This document shows, in pieces, positions 1 to 9,037 of a stretch of 64,000 bases of DNA. Both the position numbers and the translations under genes were made by a program. The notes beneath the pieces are model-generated. The model searched no databases. It had not been told where the DNA came from and worked only from the letters and a program-made list of their open reading frames with translations. Where the stretch lies: NCBI RefSeq assembly GCF_023822065.1, contig NZ_CP084930.1, forward strand, positions 2,620,001-2,684,000, written 5' to 3'. Each line of letters begins with the position of its first letter. The stretch's first letter is position 1. This DNA is from Sphingomonas morindae. Its GTDB lineage: Bacteria; Pseudomonadota; Alphaproteobacteria; Sphingomonadales; Sphingomonadaceae.

Positions 1-203
1 TCGGCCTGCTGGATCGCCGGGCCATCGGCCATGGGATCGGTGAAGGGCATGCCGAGCTCGATCACGTCGGCGCCGGCGGCGACCAGCGCGTCGAGGATCG
101 CCGGGGTGGCGGCGGGGCTGGGATCGCCGGCGGTGACGAAGGCGACCAGCGCCGCGCGATCCTCGCCGCGCAGCGAGGCGAAGGTGGTGGCGAGCCGGCT
201 CAC
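1..203 (-). CDS. trpA: Tryptophan synthase alpha chain (partial, N-terminal 67 codons)
   Basis: TrpA cleaves indole-3-glycerol phosphate to indole and glyceraldehyde 3-phosphate and passes indole to TrpB in the cytoplasmic alpha-beta complex. Only the N-terminal part is present; the gene runs off the left edge. Visible hallmarks are VTAGDPS around residue 25 and [17 protein letters not shown] at residues 49-65. Glu49 and Asp60 fall on the classical catalytic positions. The start is a GTG sharing bases with the trpB stop (GTGA overlap), which implies translational coupling. It is the last visible gene of a leftward pyrF-trpF-trpB-trpA run. Identity is certain; only the C-terminus is unseen. 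Confidence 0.96.
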   Translation of the reverse strand, partial: MSRLATTFASLRGEDRAALVAFVTAGDPSPAATPAILDALVAAGADVIELGMPFTDPMADGPAIQQA

Positions 204-1432
204 AGCGTCACCCCCATGGCCGAGGCGACCGTGAAGATATCCTTGTCGCCACGGCCCGACAGGTTGAGCAGCGCGATCGCGTCGCGGTCCATCGCGCCGG
301 TGTGGCGCGACAGGCCGGCGATGGCGTGGCTGCATTCGAGCGCGGGGATGATGCCCTCGACGCGGCAGCAGAGCTGGAAGGCGTCGAGCGCCTCGGTATC
401 GGTGACGCCCTCATAGGTGACGCGGCCGATCTCGTGCAGCCAGCTATGCTCCGGCCCGATGCCGGGATAATCGAGCCCCGCCGAGATGGAGTGGGCCTCG
501 GCGATCTGGCCGTCCTCGTCCTGCAGCAGATAGGTGCGGTTGCCGTGCAGCACGCCCGGCCGGCCGCCGGTGAGGCTGGCGGCGTGGGCGCCGCTCTCGA
601 CGCCGTGTCCCGCCGCCTCGATGCCCAGCATCCGCACCTCGGCATCGTCGAGGAACGGATGGAAAAGGCCGATGGCGTTGGATCCGCCGCCGATCGCCGC
701 GACCAGCAGATCGGGCAGCCGGCCCTCGGCCTCGAGGATCTGGGCGCGCGCCTCGGTGCCGATCACCGACTGGAAATCGCGCACCAGCTCCGGATAGGGA
801 TGCGGGCCGGCGGCGGTGCCGATGATGTAGAAGGTGTCGTGCACATTCGCGACCCAGTCGCGCAGCGCCTCGTTCATCGCGTCCTTGAGCGTCTGCGCGC
901 CGGAGGTGACGGGACGCACTTCGGCGCCCAGCAGCTTCATCCGGAAGACATTGGGCTGCTGCCGCTCGACATCCTTGGCGCCCATGAAGATGGTGCAGGG
1001 CAGGCCGAAGCGGGCGGCGACGGTGGCGGTGGCCACGCCATGCTGGCCGGCGCCGGTCTCGGCGATGATCCGGGTCTTGCCCATGCGCCGCGCGAGCAGG
1101 ATCTGGCCGACGCAATTGTTGATCTTGTGCGCGCCGGTATGGTTGAGTTCCTCGCGCTTCAGATAGATTTTGGGGCCGCGTCCGGGCGGCGCGGCGGCGC
1201 GGAACGCCTCGGTAAGCCCTTCCGCGTAATAAAGCGGGCTGGGCCGCCCGACATAATGGGTCATCAGGCCCGACAGTTCGGCGGCAAAGGCCGGATCCTG
1301 CTTGGCGGCGCGATATTCGCGCTCCAGATCGAGGATGAGCGGCATCAGCGTCTCGGCGACGTAGCGGCCGCCAAAGCCGCCGAAATGGCCGCTGGGATCG
1401 GGTTGGGCGCGGAGCGAGTTGGCGATGGTCAT
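200..1432 (-). CDS. trpB: Tryptophan synthase beta chain
   Basis: PLP-dependent beta subunit that condenses indole with L-serine to give L-tryptophan. The 410-residue length is normal. The protein opens with [17 protein letters not shown]; the PLP lysine is Lys103 in [10 protein letters not shown]; a GGGSNA phosphate-binding loop lies near residue 247. The start ATG overlaps the trpF stop (ATGA) and its own stop overlaps the trpA GTG, so trpF, trpB and trpA are probably translated as a coupled unit. No trp attenuator or leader peptide is visible upstream of this run. Identity is secure. Confidence 0.98.
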   Translation of the reverse strand: MTIANSLRAQPDPSGHFGGFGGRYVAETLMPLILDLEREYRAAKQDPAFAAELSGLMTHYVGRPSPLYYAEGLTEAFRAAAPPGRGPKIYLKREELNHTGAHKINNCVGQILLARRMGKTRIIAETGAGQHGVATATVAARFGLPCTIFMGAKDVERQQPNVFRMKLLGAEVRPVTSGAQTLKDAMNEALRDWVANVHDTFYIIGTAAGPHPYPELVRDFQSVIGTEARAQILEAEGRLPDLLVAAIGGGSNAIGLFHPFLDDAEVRMLGIEAAGHGVESGAHAASLTGGRPGVLHGNRTYLLQDEDGQIAEAHSISAGLDYPGIGPEHSWLHEIGRVTYEGVTDTEALDAFQLCCRVEGIIPALECSHAIAGLSRHTGAMDRDAIALLNLSGRGDKDIFTVASAMGVTL

Positions 1433-2064
1433 AGGCGGGCGGTCGCTTGCAGGAAGGTGGCGATCTTGTCCACATCCTTCACGCCCGGCGCGCGCTCCAC
1501 GCCCGACGAGATGTCGAGCAGGCGGGCGCCGCTGATCCCCACCGCGTCGCCGACGCTGGCCGCGTCGAGCCCGCCGGAGAGAAGCCAGGGCAGGGGATGG
1601 TCGAAGCCGTCGAGCAGGCTCCAGTCGAAGCGGAGGCCGAGGCCGCCGGGCAGGTCGGCCCCGGGCGGCGGCTTGGCATCGTAGAGCAGGCGATCGGCGG
1701 CGCCGCGATAGGCGCGGCCGGCGTCGAGATCGGCGCGGGTGCGCACCGCCACCGCCTTCCACACCGGCACGCCGAGCCGCTGGCGCAGCGCCGCGACGCG
1801 CGCCGGCGTTTCGGCGCCGTGGAGCTGGACCGCGCTCAGCCGGGCGGCGCGCACCGCATAGGCGAGCAGATCCTCCTCGGGATCGACGAACACGCCCACC
1901 CGGCCGACATGCGCGGGCGATCCGAAGCCGCCGGCGCGCTCGGGCGCGATATCGCGCGGGCTCTTGGGGAAAAAGACGAAGCCGAGATAGGCGGCGCCGT
2001 GACGGATCGCGGCATCCACCGTATCGGGCGTCGAAAGGCCGCAAATCTTGGCGCTGACAGGCAT
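1429..2064 (-). CDS. trpF: Phosphoribosylanthranilate isomerase
   Basis: Catalyses the Amadori rearrangement of N-(5'-phosphoribosyl)anthranilate to CdRP, the third step from chorismate to tryptophan. A TIM barrel of about 211 residues, usual for the family. The N-terminal [15 protein letters not shown] carries the general-base cysteine, followed by [15 protein letters not shown]; the C-terminal part has the phosphate-binding [12 protein letters not shown] chose the ATG giving MPVSAKICG; another ATG four codons upstream would add MAGA. It overlaps trpB by four bases and follows pyrF by about 60 bases. Confidence 0.96.
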   Translation of the reverse strand: MPVSAKICGLSTPDTVDAAIRHGAAYLGFVFFPKSPRDIAPERAGGFGSPAHVGRVGVFVDPEEDLLAYAVRAARLSAVQLHGAETPARVAALRQRLGVPVWKAVAVRTRADLDAGRAYRGAADRLLYDAKPPPGADLPGGLGLRFDWSLLDGFDHPLPWLLSGGLDAASVGDAVGISGARLLDISSGVERAPGVKDVDKIATFLQATARL

Positions 2065-2126
2065 GGCCCCGGCCATATAGGCGCGATTGGCTTAAACGTC
2101 AGCCGCTTTGACGCGGCGGCCGCCGA

Positions 2127-2807
2127 TCAGAGCGTCGCGGCGATGGCGCGGGCGGCGGCGTCGGGATCCTCGGCGGCGGTGATTGGCCGGCCGACGACCA
2201 GCACCGAGGCGCCGCGATCACGCGCCTCGCGCGGGGTGACGACGCGCTTCTGATCGCCCACCGGGCCATCGGCGGGGCGAACGCCCGGCACCACCAGCAA
2301 CCCCTTGGGCCAGGCGCGATGCGCCATCGCCACCTCCTCGCCCGAGCAGACGATGCCGTCCAGCCCGGCGTCGCGCGCGTTCGCCGCAAGCCGCTCCACC
2401 TGCTCGGCAAGGCTCGAGCCCACGCCCATCGCGCGCAGATCCTCCGTGTCCAGGCTGGTGAGCATGGTGACGGCGACGACCCTGGTGTGCTCGGGCGCGG
2501 CGGCCTTGGCCTCCTCCATCATCGCGCGGCCGCCGGCGGCATGGACGGTGACAATCGCCGGCTGCAGCGGCGCCAGCGCGGCCATCGCCTTGGCGACGGT
2601 GTTGGGAATGTCGTGCAGCTTGAGATCGAGGAAGATCGGCAGATCGAGATCGGCCATGGCGCGCACCCCCGCCGGTCCGTTGGCGGCGAAGAATTCCAGC
2701 CCCAGCTTGAGCCCGCCGACATGATGCCGCACCGCCTCCGCCAGCGCGCGGGCATGATCGAGGCGGTCCGTATCGAGGGCGACGAACAGGGGCGAGTGAT
2801 AGGACAT
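2127..2807 (-). CDS. pyrF: Orotidine 5'-phosphate decarboxylase
   Basis: Decarboxylates OMP to UMP, the last step of de novo pyrimidine synthesis. The 226-residue protein starts with a beta strand FVALDTDRLDHA, then GGLKLGLEFF. The catalytic Lys/Asp tetrad sits in FLDLKLHDIPNTV, and the phosphate loop is VVPGVRP near residue 185. It lies between the lapA-like gene and trpF on the same strand; as far as I recall this arrangement is common in alphaproteobacteria, so a joint transcript is likely. Nothing unusual is seen. Confidence 0.97.
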   Translation of the reverse strand: MSYHSPLFVALDTDRLDHARALAEAVRHHVGGLKLGLEFFAANGPAGVRAMADLDLPIFLDLKLHDIPNTVAKAMAALAPLQPAIVTVHAAGGRAMMEEAKAAAPEHTRVVAVTMLTSLDTEDLRAMGVGSSLAEQVERLAANARDAGLDGIVCSGEEVAMAHRAWPKGLLVVPGVRPADGPVGDQKRVVTPREARDRGASVLVVGRPITAAEDPDAAARAIAATL

Positions 2808-2825
2808 TCAGCGCTTCCGTGACGA

Positions 2826-3209
2826 TCAGGATTGGGCGGGCGGTGCATCGGCCAGCGGATCGGCCGGCGCGGCGGGCACGACGAGCGGCGCGACCGCCAT
2901 CGCCGTCGAGGGCGGCGCCGACGGCGCGGCCGGGACCGGCGCGGGCGGCGGGGCGGCGGCGATGCGCACCTCGGCGAGCGCGCGTTCCAGCGCATCGATG
3001 CGACGGCCCGCGCGCCAGCGGCTGGCGCCGTGCCAGGCGAGCGCGGGCAGCAGGCCGAGCAGAAAGGCGCCGTACAGCAGCACCGGCAATTTGGCCTCGA
3101 CCAGCAGCCCGCCCCACAGCGAGATCAGGATGGGAGTCCAATTGTGCATCGCGAAGACCACGGCGGCGGTGGCGAGCACGACCCAGAAGAGGGTTTTCAG
3201 GAACTGCAT
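2826..3209 (-). CDS. LapA-domain membrane protein
   Basis: A small inner-membrane protein of 127 residues. Two hydrophobic segments (about residues 5-24 and 41-58) enclose the short HNWTPILISLWG loop typical of LapA/DUF1049 proteins, followed by a short coiled segment with Leu/Glu/Ala (residues 65-86) and a Pro/Ala-rich, probably disordered tail. LapA-family proteins in enterobacteria work with LapB in controlling LpxC and LPS assembly; whether this one does is unknown. It precedes pyrF by 18 bases and is probably the first gene of the leftward operon. Confidence 0.82.
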   Translation of the reverse strand: MQFLKTLFWVVLATAAVVFAMHNWTPILISLWGGLLVEAKLPVLLYGAFLLGLLPALAWHGASRWRAGRRIDALERALAEVRIAAAPPPAPVPAAPSAPPSTAMAVAPLVVPAAPADPLADAPPAQS

Positions 3210-3252
3210 GGCGCGAGCCTAGGCGGAAAGCCGGGCGGATGCCAGAGGGGCC

Positions 3253-5505
3253 TCAGCCGATCGCGGCGGCGATCCGATCGATCAGCGCGCCCGAGGCGCC
3301 GAGGCGCGGCCGCTCCTCCGCCAGGATGGCGCGAAAGGCGCGCCGCTTCAGTCCGGCGACCCGCTCCGCCGGCAGCGCGGCGCCGGCGGGAAGCGCGGAG
3401 ACGGCGATGTCGATCAGCCGCTCGGCGCCGTGCAGCCGGCCCCAGAGATAATCATGCTCGCGCCAGACGCGGCTGAAAAAGGCGCCGAAGCCGTGGAAGC
3501 GCAGCCCCTTGAGCAGCGGATCCGGGCCGAAGCCGGGGATCGCCACGGCATCTTCGGGGGCCAGCCGATCCACCGCGACGGGATCATTCTCGTCCAGCCC
3601 GTCGCCCTGGAGCAGGGGCAGGGTGGCGGCATCGTGGAAGGGGAAGCCGCAATAGGCGAGCAGCAGCGCCCGGCGCGGCGCGCGCGGCAGCGGCGCCAGC
3701 GCGGCGGCGAGCAGGCGATCGGCCTCCGCATCCTGCGCGGGCAGCGCGCGCGCCGCCGCCAGCGCGGCGAGCGCCGCCATCGGCGCGGCGGGGGCGTCGG
3801 CCGCCAGCGCGGCGAGCGCGGGATCATAGCCATCGTCGCCGGCGAGCGCGAGGAAGGGCGCCAGCGCGGCGAGCAGCGCCTCGCGCGCGGGCTGCGCCTC
3901 GGCCGGGGCAAGATCCCCCGCCTCCTCCAGTCGATCCAGCCGCCGCGCGACGCCGCGCAGCCGGCGGATCCGCCCGCGCAGATCCTGCGCCTCGAAGAAT
4001 CCGTGGATGCCGGCGGCGTCGAGCCCCTGGGTGGCGGCATCCAGCGCGGTGCGCAGCGCCGCCGGCGCGGCGCCGCCCAGCGCGGCGAACAGCGTCGCGA
4101 TCTCGTCGAGAATGGCGGCCAGGTTCAGCGCGGCGTAGGCGGCATGGGCATAGCCGGCGTGGCGCGCGGCGCGGCGGGCGGCGCGGCGGCGCCACGCGCC
4201 CAGCCGTGCCGGGGTGAGCCGGTCCACCAGCAGCATCGGCCCCAAGGCCGCCTCGCTCGCCTGCTCGACATAGGGGGCGAGCCGCTCGGTGAGGCGCCGC
4301 ATCCGGGCGATGGCGGCGGAGCGGCGCTCCAGCGCTTCCAGCGCGTCGCGGATCGGCTGCTGCCGGGGAATGTCCGACAGGGCACCGAGCAGCGTCGCGA
4401 GATAGGAAGGCGGCCCCGCCGCCGCGCCGCCGCCGCCGCGCAGCTGCACGAGGTGCGTGCCGGGATGCGGATCGACGCACAGGAAGCGCCGCACGATCTC
4501 GCGCCGCGCCGGACGGTTGCGCAACGCCGCGATCGCCGGCGCGAAGGGCGCGTTGGCCAGCACCGAGCCATCCAGCAGCACCGCCTGCTCGACCAGCCCG
4601 GCGGCGCAGTGGCGCGGCAGGGCCCGGGCGAGGAAGGCGGCGCGTCCCGGCCAGGGGCGGCCGCGCGCGGCGAGCAGCGCGTCCAGTTCGGCGACGGTGA
4701 AGGGCGGGAAGGCGCCCGGAAAGCTCGCGGTGGCGCGCGCGGCGAAGACGAGATCGATGGGATCGGCCAGCCGCCGCGCGCCCGCCCCGCGATCGCGGAA
4801 GGCGAGCGTGAGGCGATGCTCCGTCTCCACCACCTCGGCGGGCGAGTGGAGCCGCAGCCGTTCGGGATAGCCGTGGAAATCGGTGACCGTGACGAACAGG
4901 TCCAGCGGATGGCCCGGCGGCAGCAGCGGCGGCCCCGCCGTTCCGGCGTCAATCCGATCGAAGGCATCGAGCAGCAGCCCCGAAAAGCCGGCGCCCCCGA
5001 AGGGCGGCTCGAACCAGCGCGACCGGACAAAGCCGCCGAGCTTGGCGCGCACCTGTTCGCGCGCCTCGGCATCGAGATCGGCGGCGAGCCCCGCCTCGCG
5101 CGCCGCCGCCGCCCAGGCGAGCGGCGTCGCCCACATTTTCGCGAGCCGGGAGCCGGGGCGGGCGGCCGGATCCATCAGCGCCTCGATATCGGCCTTGTCC
5201 AGCCACAGCGACGTCAGCGGATCGAGCGAGCGGCCGGTGGCGATGGCATGGCCGAGAAAGATGCTGTTGAGCCCGCCCGCGCTAGCGCCGGCCAATATAT
5301 CCACCAATACCGTCAGCCGCAGTCCGGCGCCCTCGAGCGCGGCGAGCAGATCGGCATAGACGCGCTCCACCGGGCCCTCAGGCGTAGCGCCTGTCCGTCC
5401 GGCGCGCGCGAGGTGCCACACCTCGCGCGTGATGCCGTGCATCCAGACCGCCAGGCTGATCCCGCCATAGCAGACCAGCGCGAGGCGCAATTCCCTCTCC
5501 CGCAT
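3253..5505 (-). CDS. Patatin-like phospholipase (large sphingomonad type)
   Basis: A 750-residue protein whose first third is a patatin-type alpha/beta hydrolase. The oxyanion region is CYGGIS (residues 12-17). The nucleophile elbow GASAG places Ser75, and the dyad Asp312 sits in LLDGSVLANAP. Patatins hydrolyse acyl esters of phospholipids. The remaining 430 residues are Ala/Arg-rich and mostly helical, with no domain I can name; the length fits the patatin-related families described from actinobacteria and sphingomonads. No signal peptide is seen, so it is probably cytoplasmic or membrane-associated. It stands alone, divergent from the DUF4142 gene. Confidence 0.85.
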   Translation of the reverse strand: MRERELRLALVCYGGISLAVWMHGITREVWHLARAGRTGATPEGPVERVYADLLAALEGAGLRLTVLVDILAGASAGGLNSIFLGHAIATGRSLDPLTSLWLDKADIEALMDPAARPGSRLAKMWATPLAWAAAAREAGLAADLDAEAREQVRAKLGGFVRSRWFEPPFGGAGFSGLLLDAFDRIDAGTAGPPLLPPGHPLDLFVTVTDFHGYPERLRLHSPAEVVETEHRLTLAFRDRGAGARRLADPIDLVFAARATASFPGAFPPFTVAELDALLAARGRPWPGRAAFLARALPRHCAAGLVEQAVLLDGSVLANAPFAPAIAALRNRPARREIVRRFLCVDPHPGTHLVQLRGGGGAAAGPPSYLATLLGALSDIPRQQPIRDALEALERRSAAIARMRRLTERLAPYVEQASEAALGPMLLVDRLTPARLGAWRRRAARRAARHAGYAHAAYAALNLAAILDEIATLFAALGGAAPAALRTALDAATQGLDAAGIHGFFEAQDLRGRIRRLRGVARRLDRLEEAGDLAPAEAQPAREALLAALAPFLALAGDDGYDPALAALAADAPAAPMAALAALAAARALPAQDAEADRLLAAALAPLPRAPRRALLLAYCGFPFHDAATLPLLQGDGLDENDPVAVDRLAPEDAVAIPGFGPDPLLKGLRFHGFGAFFSRVWREHDYLWGRLHGAERLIDIAVSALPAGAALPAERVAGLKRRAFRAILAEERPRLGASGALIDRIAAAIG

Positions 5506-5651
5506 AGGATCAGCCTACAGCTTCGCTCCGGGCCTGCAACACAGGAGATTAACGTATATCAATCAACATCTTATCTCAGGACATAAGCGGCTCGTGGCGC
5601 GTTGGGGCGACGTGTGGGGCGACTGCCTCGCGGATCTTTGGGAGGATTGCC

Positions 5652-6149
5652 ATGCTCGTTCGCCATTCCCTGCTCGTCGCCGCCCTCGGCCTTGGCCTCG
5701 CCGCCGGCGCCCAGGCGCAGACCGCCACCTCGCCCAAGGATTTCGTCGCCAAGGCGGGCGCGAGCGATCAGTTCGAAATCCAGTCCTCGCGGCTCGAGCT
5801 GGCTTCGTCCAACCGCGAGATCAAGAGCTTCGCGCAGCAGATGATCACCGACCACACCAAGAGCACGGCGATGGTCACGAAGGCTGCCAGCCAGGACAAG
5901 CTGCCGCCGATGACGCCCAAGCTGACCCCCGACAAGGCGCGTAAGATCGCTCAGCTCAAGGCCGTCAAGGGCGCCGAGCGCGACCGGCTCTATGTGACGC
6001 AGCAGCAGGCCGCGCACCAGGAGGCGCTGGCGCTGATGCAGGATTATGCCAACAACGGCACCGCCACCCATCTGAAGCAGGCCGCCGGCGAGATCGCGCC
6101 GATCGTGCAGCATCACCTGGAAATGGTGCAGGGCCTCTCCGCCCAGTAA
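5652..6149 (+). CDS. Secreted DUF4142 protein
   Basis: A 165-residue exported protein. A Sec signal peptide ends around GAQAQT (residues 20-25). The mature part is an all-helical, ferritin-like DUF4142 domain: KDFVAKAGASDQFEIQSSRL, then SFAQQMITDHTKS and a late HLEMVQGL helix. DUF4142 proteins are periplasmic or outer-membrane-associated with no agreed biochemical function; some are stress-induced. The upstream 146 bases, shared divergently with the patatin gene, are A+T-richer than their surroundings and probably carry both promoters. A strong hairpin follows the stop. Confidence 0.88.
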   Translation: MLVRHSLLVAALGLGLAAGAQAQTATSPKDFVAKAGASDQFEIQSSRLELASSNREIKSFAQQMITDHTKSTAMVTKAASQDKLPPMTPKLTPDKARKIAQLKAVKGAERDRLYVTQQQAAHQEALALMQDYANNGTATHLKQAAGEIAPIVQHHLEMVQGLSAQ

Positions 6150-6159
6150 GCGGCGACGC

Positions 6160-6188
6160 GCGCGGCGCGGTTGTCGGCCGCGCCGCGC
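6160..6188 (+). terminator. Hairpin terminator after the DUF4142 gene
   Basis: A perfect 11-bp stem (GCGCGGCGCGG paired with its complement) encloses the 7-base loop TTGTCGG, starting 10 bases after the stop codon. The following bases (CTTGCTATGTT) are only moderately T-rich, so efficiency is uncertain. It separates the DUF4142 gene from radA. Confidence 0.6.
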
Positions 6189-6230
6189 CTTGCTATGTTC
6201 CCGCTTCGTTCAACGGATGACGGGGCGGAC

Positions 6231-7604
6231 ATGGCGAAGGTGGCGCGGCGATATGTCTGCCAGGCGTGCGGCGGCGTGTCGCACCGCTGGCAGGGCCAGT
6301 GCGGCGATTGCGCCGAATGGAACACGCTGAGCGAGGAGGCCGCGCCCACGGCCAGCGTGTTCGCCGCCAAGCATGATCTGCGGCGCGGCGGCCGCGCCGT
6401 GACGCTGGTGGGGCTGGACGCCGAAATTCCCGTGCCGCCCCGGCTCGCCACCGGCATCGCCGAACTGGATCGCACGCTGGGCGGCGGCCTCGTCGCGGGC
6501 TCGGCGACGCTGATCGGCGGCGATCCGGGCGTCGGCAAATCCACGCTGCTGATCCAGGCCGCCGCGCGGCTGGCGCTGGCCGGGCGCGGCGTCACCTATA
6601 TTTCCGGCGAGGAGGCGGCCGATCAGGTGCGGCTGCGCGCGCGCCGGCTGGGGCTGGACAAGGCGCCCGTCCAGCTCGCCTCCGCCACCTCGGTGCGCGA
6701 TATCCTCGCCACGCTGGCGGGCGGGCCGACCCCGGCGCTGCTGGTGATCGATTCGATCCAGACCATGCACAGCGACGCGATCGAAGGCGCGCCCGGCACC
6801 GTCAGCCAGGTGCGCGCTTCGGCGCAGGAACTGATCCGCTACGCCAAGGAGAGCGGCGCGGCGCTGATGCTCGTCGGCCATGTCACCAAGGACGGCGCGA
6901 TCGCGGGCCCGCGCGTGCTCGAGCATATGGTGGACACCGTCCTCTCCTTCGAGGGCGAGCGCAGCCACCAATATCGCGTGCTGCGCGCGATCAAGAACCG
7001 CTTCGGCGGGACGGACGAGATCGGCGTCTTCGCCATGGGGCAGGAGGGGTTGGGCGAGGTGAGCAATCCCTCCGCGCTGTTCCTCACCCAGCGCGACGAG
7101 GGGGTGGCGGGCGCGGTGGTCTTCCCCGCGATCGAGGGGACGCGCCCGCTGCTGGTGGAGATCCAGGCGCTGACGGTGCGGCTGGCCAGCGGGGCGACGC
7201 CGCGTCGCGCCGTAGTCGGCTGGGATTCCGGGCGGCTGGCGATGATCCTCGCGGTGCTGGAGGCGCGCTGCGGGCTGAGCTTCTCCACCGCCGAAGTCTA
7301 TCTCAACGTCGCCGGCGGCTATCGCGTCACCGATCCCGCGGCGGACGTGGCGGTGGCGGCGGCCCTGGTCTCGGCCCTGGCGGAGCGGCCGGTGCCGGCG
7401 GATGCGGTGGCCTTCGGCGAAGTCGCGCTGTCGGGCGAGCTGCGGCCCGTCGCCCATGCCGGGCTGCGGCTGAAGGAGGCCGCCAAGCTCGGCTTCGAGC
7501 GCGCGCTGCTCCCGCACAGCGCCGCCGCCGCCGAGCCGAGCCCGCTCGCCGCCAGCCGTTTCGCCAGCCTCGGCGCGCTGGTGGACCATCTGCTGGGTCG
7601 CTGA
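6231..7604 (+). CDS. radA: DNA repair protein RadA
   Basis: RecA-like ATPase that helps process branched recombination intermediates. Domain order is complete: a four-cysteine zinc finger (Cys10, 13, 24, 27: CQACG and CGDC), a RecA core with Walker A GGDPGVGKST at residues 97-106, the RadA-specific KNRFG motif near residue 257, and a C-terminal Lon-like domain (VGWDSGRLAMILAVLEARCG onwards). The 457-residue length is normal. The chosen ATG gives MAKVARRYVCQACG; upstream in-frame codons would only add a non-conserved extension inside the terminator region. Confidence 0.98.
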   Translation: MAKVARRYVCQACGGVSHRWQGQCGDCAEWNTLSEEAAPTASVFAAKHDLRRGGRAVTLVGLDAEIPVPPRLATGIAELDRTLGGGLVAGSATLIGGDPGVGKSTLLIQAAARLALAGRGVTYISGEEAADQVRLRARRLGLDKAPVQLASATSVRDILATLAGGPTPALLVIDSIQTMHSDAIEGAPGTVSQVRASAQELIRYAKESGAALMLVGHVTKDGAIAGPRVLEHMVDTVLSFEGERSHQYRVLRAIKNRFGGTDEIGVFAMGQEGLGEVSNPSALFLTQRDEGVAGAVVFPAIEGTRPLLVEIQALTVRLASGATPRRAVVGWDSGRLAMILAVLEARCGLSFSTAEVYLNVAGGYRVTDPAADVAVAAALVSALAERPVPADAVAFGEVALSGELRPVAHAGLRLKEAAKLGFERALLPHSAAAAEPSPLAASRFASLGALVDHLLGR

Positions 7605-7709
7605 GCCGGCGGGTGGGCCAAGGACTTGCCCCTGCCGGGCGTGCGCCCCTGCGCCCGCCGGGCGGCGCGGCGCGTTGGCGGTGGGAGGGGCGCATGAGAA
7701 AGGGCCGAA

Positions 7710-7961
7710 ATGGCGACCTACTTCATCAGTTTCGAGGGACGGGAACAAGATCGGCGGGCGATCGAGAGCGAGAGCCTGGACGCGGCGCGGATCGAGGCGG
7801 TGCGCACGCTCGGCGCCTATCTGGCGGAACATCCGGGCTTCGCGGGGGAGGGGCATTGGCGCGTCCATGTCGAGGATGCGCTGGGTCAGACTTTGCTCCA
7901 CGTGATCGTGGCGACGGTGACGAGCCGGCGCGAGGCGGCGCGCGGGGCGACGACCGAGTGA
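7710..7961 (+). CDS. DUF6894-like small protein
   Basis: An 83-residue protein, MATYFISFEG..., with an acidic Asp/Glu-containing middle (ESESLDAARIEAVRTLGAYL) and a C-terminal strand ending in LLHVIVATV. The strand-helix-strand outline and the position of DAARIEA match the small DUF6894 proteins common in alphaproteobacteria, whose function is unknown. No signal or membrane segment is present. The assignment rests on pattern only. It lies alone between radA and cvpA on the same strand. Confidence 0.7.
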   Translation: MATYFISFEGREQDRRAIESESLDAARIEAVRTLGAYLAEHPGFAGEGHWRVHVEDALGQTLLHVIVATVTSRREAARGATTE

Positions 7962-8024
7962 CGCGCGCGGCGCGCGGCGCGTGCGCGCGTTGACGGCCCT
8001 GGGCGCGCCACCTAGAGCCGCGCC

Positions 8025-8576
8025 ATGGCCTCGCTGACCCTGCTCGACATCGTGGTGCTGCTCTTCATCGGCGGCGGCGCCGCGCTGGGGCTGATGCGCG
8101 GCTTTGTCTGGGAGGTGCTGTCGCTCTTCGCCTGGGTGGGCGTGGTGATCGCGCTCAAGCTGTTCTACGCGCCGGCCACGCTGTTGCTCGGTCATTATCT
8201 CACCACGCGCGCCGGGGCGGGGCTGCTCGCCTTTGTGGCGGTGAGTGGGCTCGTCTTTTTCGGCGGCCGCTTCCTGGCGGAGCGGATCGGCCGACGCACG
8301 CGCACCTCGGTGCTCGGGCCGGTGGACCGGCTGCTCGGCCTGGGCTTCGGCGCGATCAAGGGGCTGATCGGCGTCACCCTGCTCTTCATGGCGGGCAATC
8401 TCGTCTATGATATCGGCTTTGGCGGCACCGCCGCGCGCCCCGACTGGGTGCGCACCGCGCGCAGCTACAAGCTGCTCCAGGCGAGCCGCCGGGCGATCGA
8501 CGATCTCGTCGCGCGGCGCCGGCTGGGCACGCCGGCGGACGACGTTGCCGTCTCGAACTCGACGGATGGCGCCTGA
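8025..8576 (+). CDS. cvpA: CvpA family membrane protein
   Basis: A 183-residue inner-membrane protein with about four hydrophobic helices (near residues 6-24, 28-46, 64-82 and 101-123) and the family-typical GLMRGFVWEVLSLFAWVG after the first helix. A basic cytoplasmic tail follows. CvpA is needed for colicin V production in E. coli and more generally for envelope homeostasis; in many genomes it sits near purF, which is not the case here. It is followed after 17 bases by an IscU-like gene and probably shares its transcript. Confidence 0.9.
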   Translation: MASLTLLDIVVLLFIGGGAALGLMRGFVWEVLSLFAWVGVVIALKLFYAPATLLLGHYLTTRAGAGLLAFVAVSGLVFFGGRFLAERIGRRTRTSVLGPVDRLLGLGFGAIKGLIGVTLLFMAGNLVYDIGFGGTAARPDWVRTARSYKLLQASRRAIDDLVARRRLGTPADDVAVSNSTDGA

Positions 8577-8593
8577 CGGCCTATCTGGAGCGC

Positions 8594-9037
8594 ATGTCGG
8601 CAGCGCTCTACAATTCCACCATCCTGCGCCTCGCGGCGAGCATTCCGCATCACCAGCTTCTGGATCCGGCGGAGGGCCGATCCGAGCGGCGGTCGCCGAT
8701 CTGCGGCAGCCGGGTGACGGTGACGGTGCGGCTCGACGCGGACGGGCGCGTGGCGGCGCTGGGGCAGGAGGTGCGCGCCTGCGCGCTCGGCCAGGCCTCG
8801 GCGGCGCTGATGGGCGATCACGCGATCGGCCGCACCCCGGGGGAGCTGGCGGCGGCGCGCGACGCGCTGGGCGCCTTTCTGGCGGGCGATCGGGACGATA
8901 GCGGCGCCTGGCCGGGGCTGGAGATTTTCGGCCCGGCGCGGGCGCACAGCGCGCGCCACGCCTCGATCCGGCTGGCGTTCGAGGCGGTGGCGGACGCCGC
9001 CGCGCAGGCGGCCGCGCGGGCGGACGTGCCGGCGTGA
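8594..9037 (+). CDS. IscU/NifU-like iron-sulfur scaffold homologue, third cysteine missing
   Basis: A 147-residue protein resembling the N-terminal scaffold domain of IscU/SufU, on which Fe-S clusters are assembled. Two of the three canonical cysteines are present: Cys37 in SPICGSRV and Cys63 in VRACALGQAS. In the C-terminal part, where IscU has a His-Cys and SufU an Arg-x-Lys-Cys motif, this protein reads ARAHSARHASIRLAFEAV, with His or Ser instead of Cys. It may therefore have a modified function. Its stop overlaps the GTG of the antiporter gene (GTGA). Confidence 0.78.
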   Translation: MSAALYNSTILRLAASIPHHQLLDPAEGRSERRSPICGSRVTVTVRLDADGRVAALGQEVRACALGQASAALMGDHAIGRTPGELAAARDALGAFLAGDRDDSGAWPGLEIFGPARAHSARHASIRLAFEAVADAAAQAAARADVPA

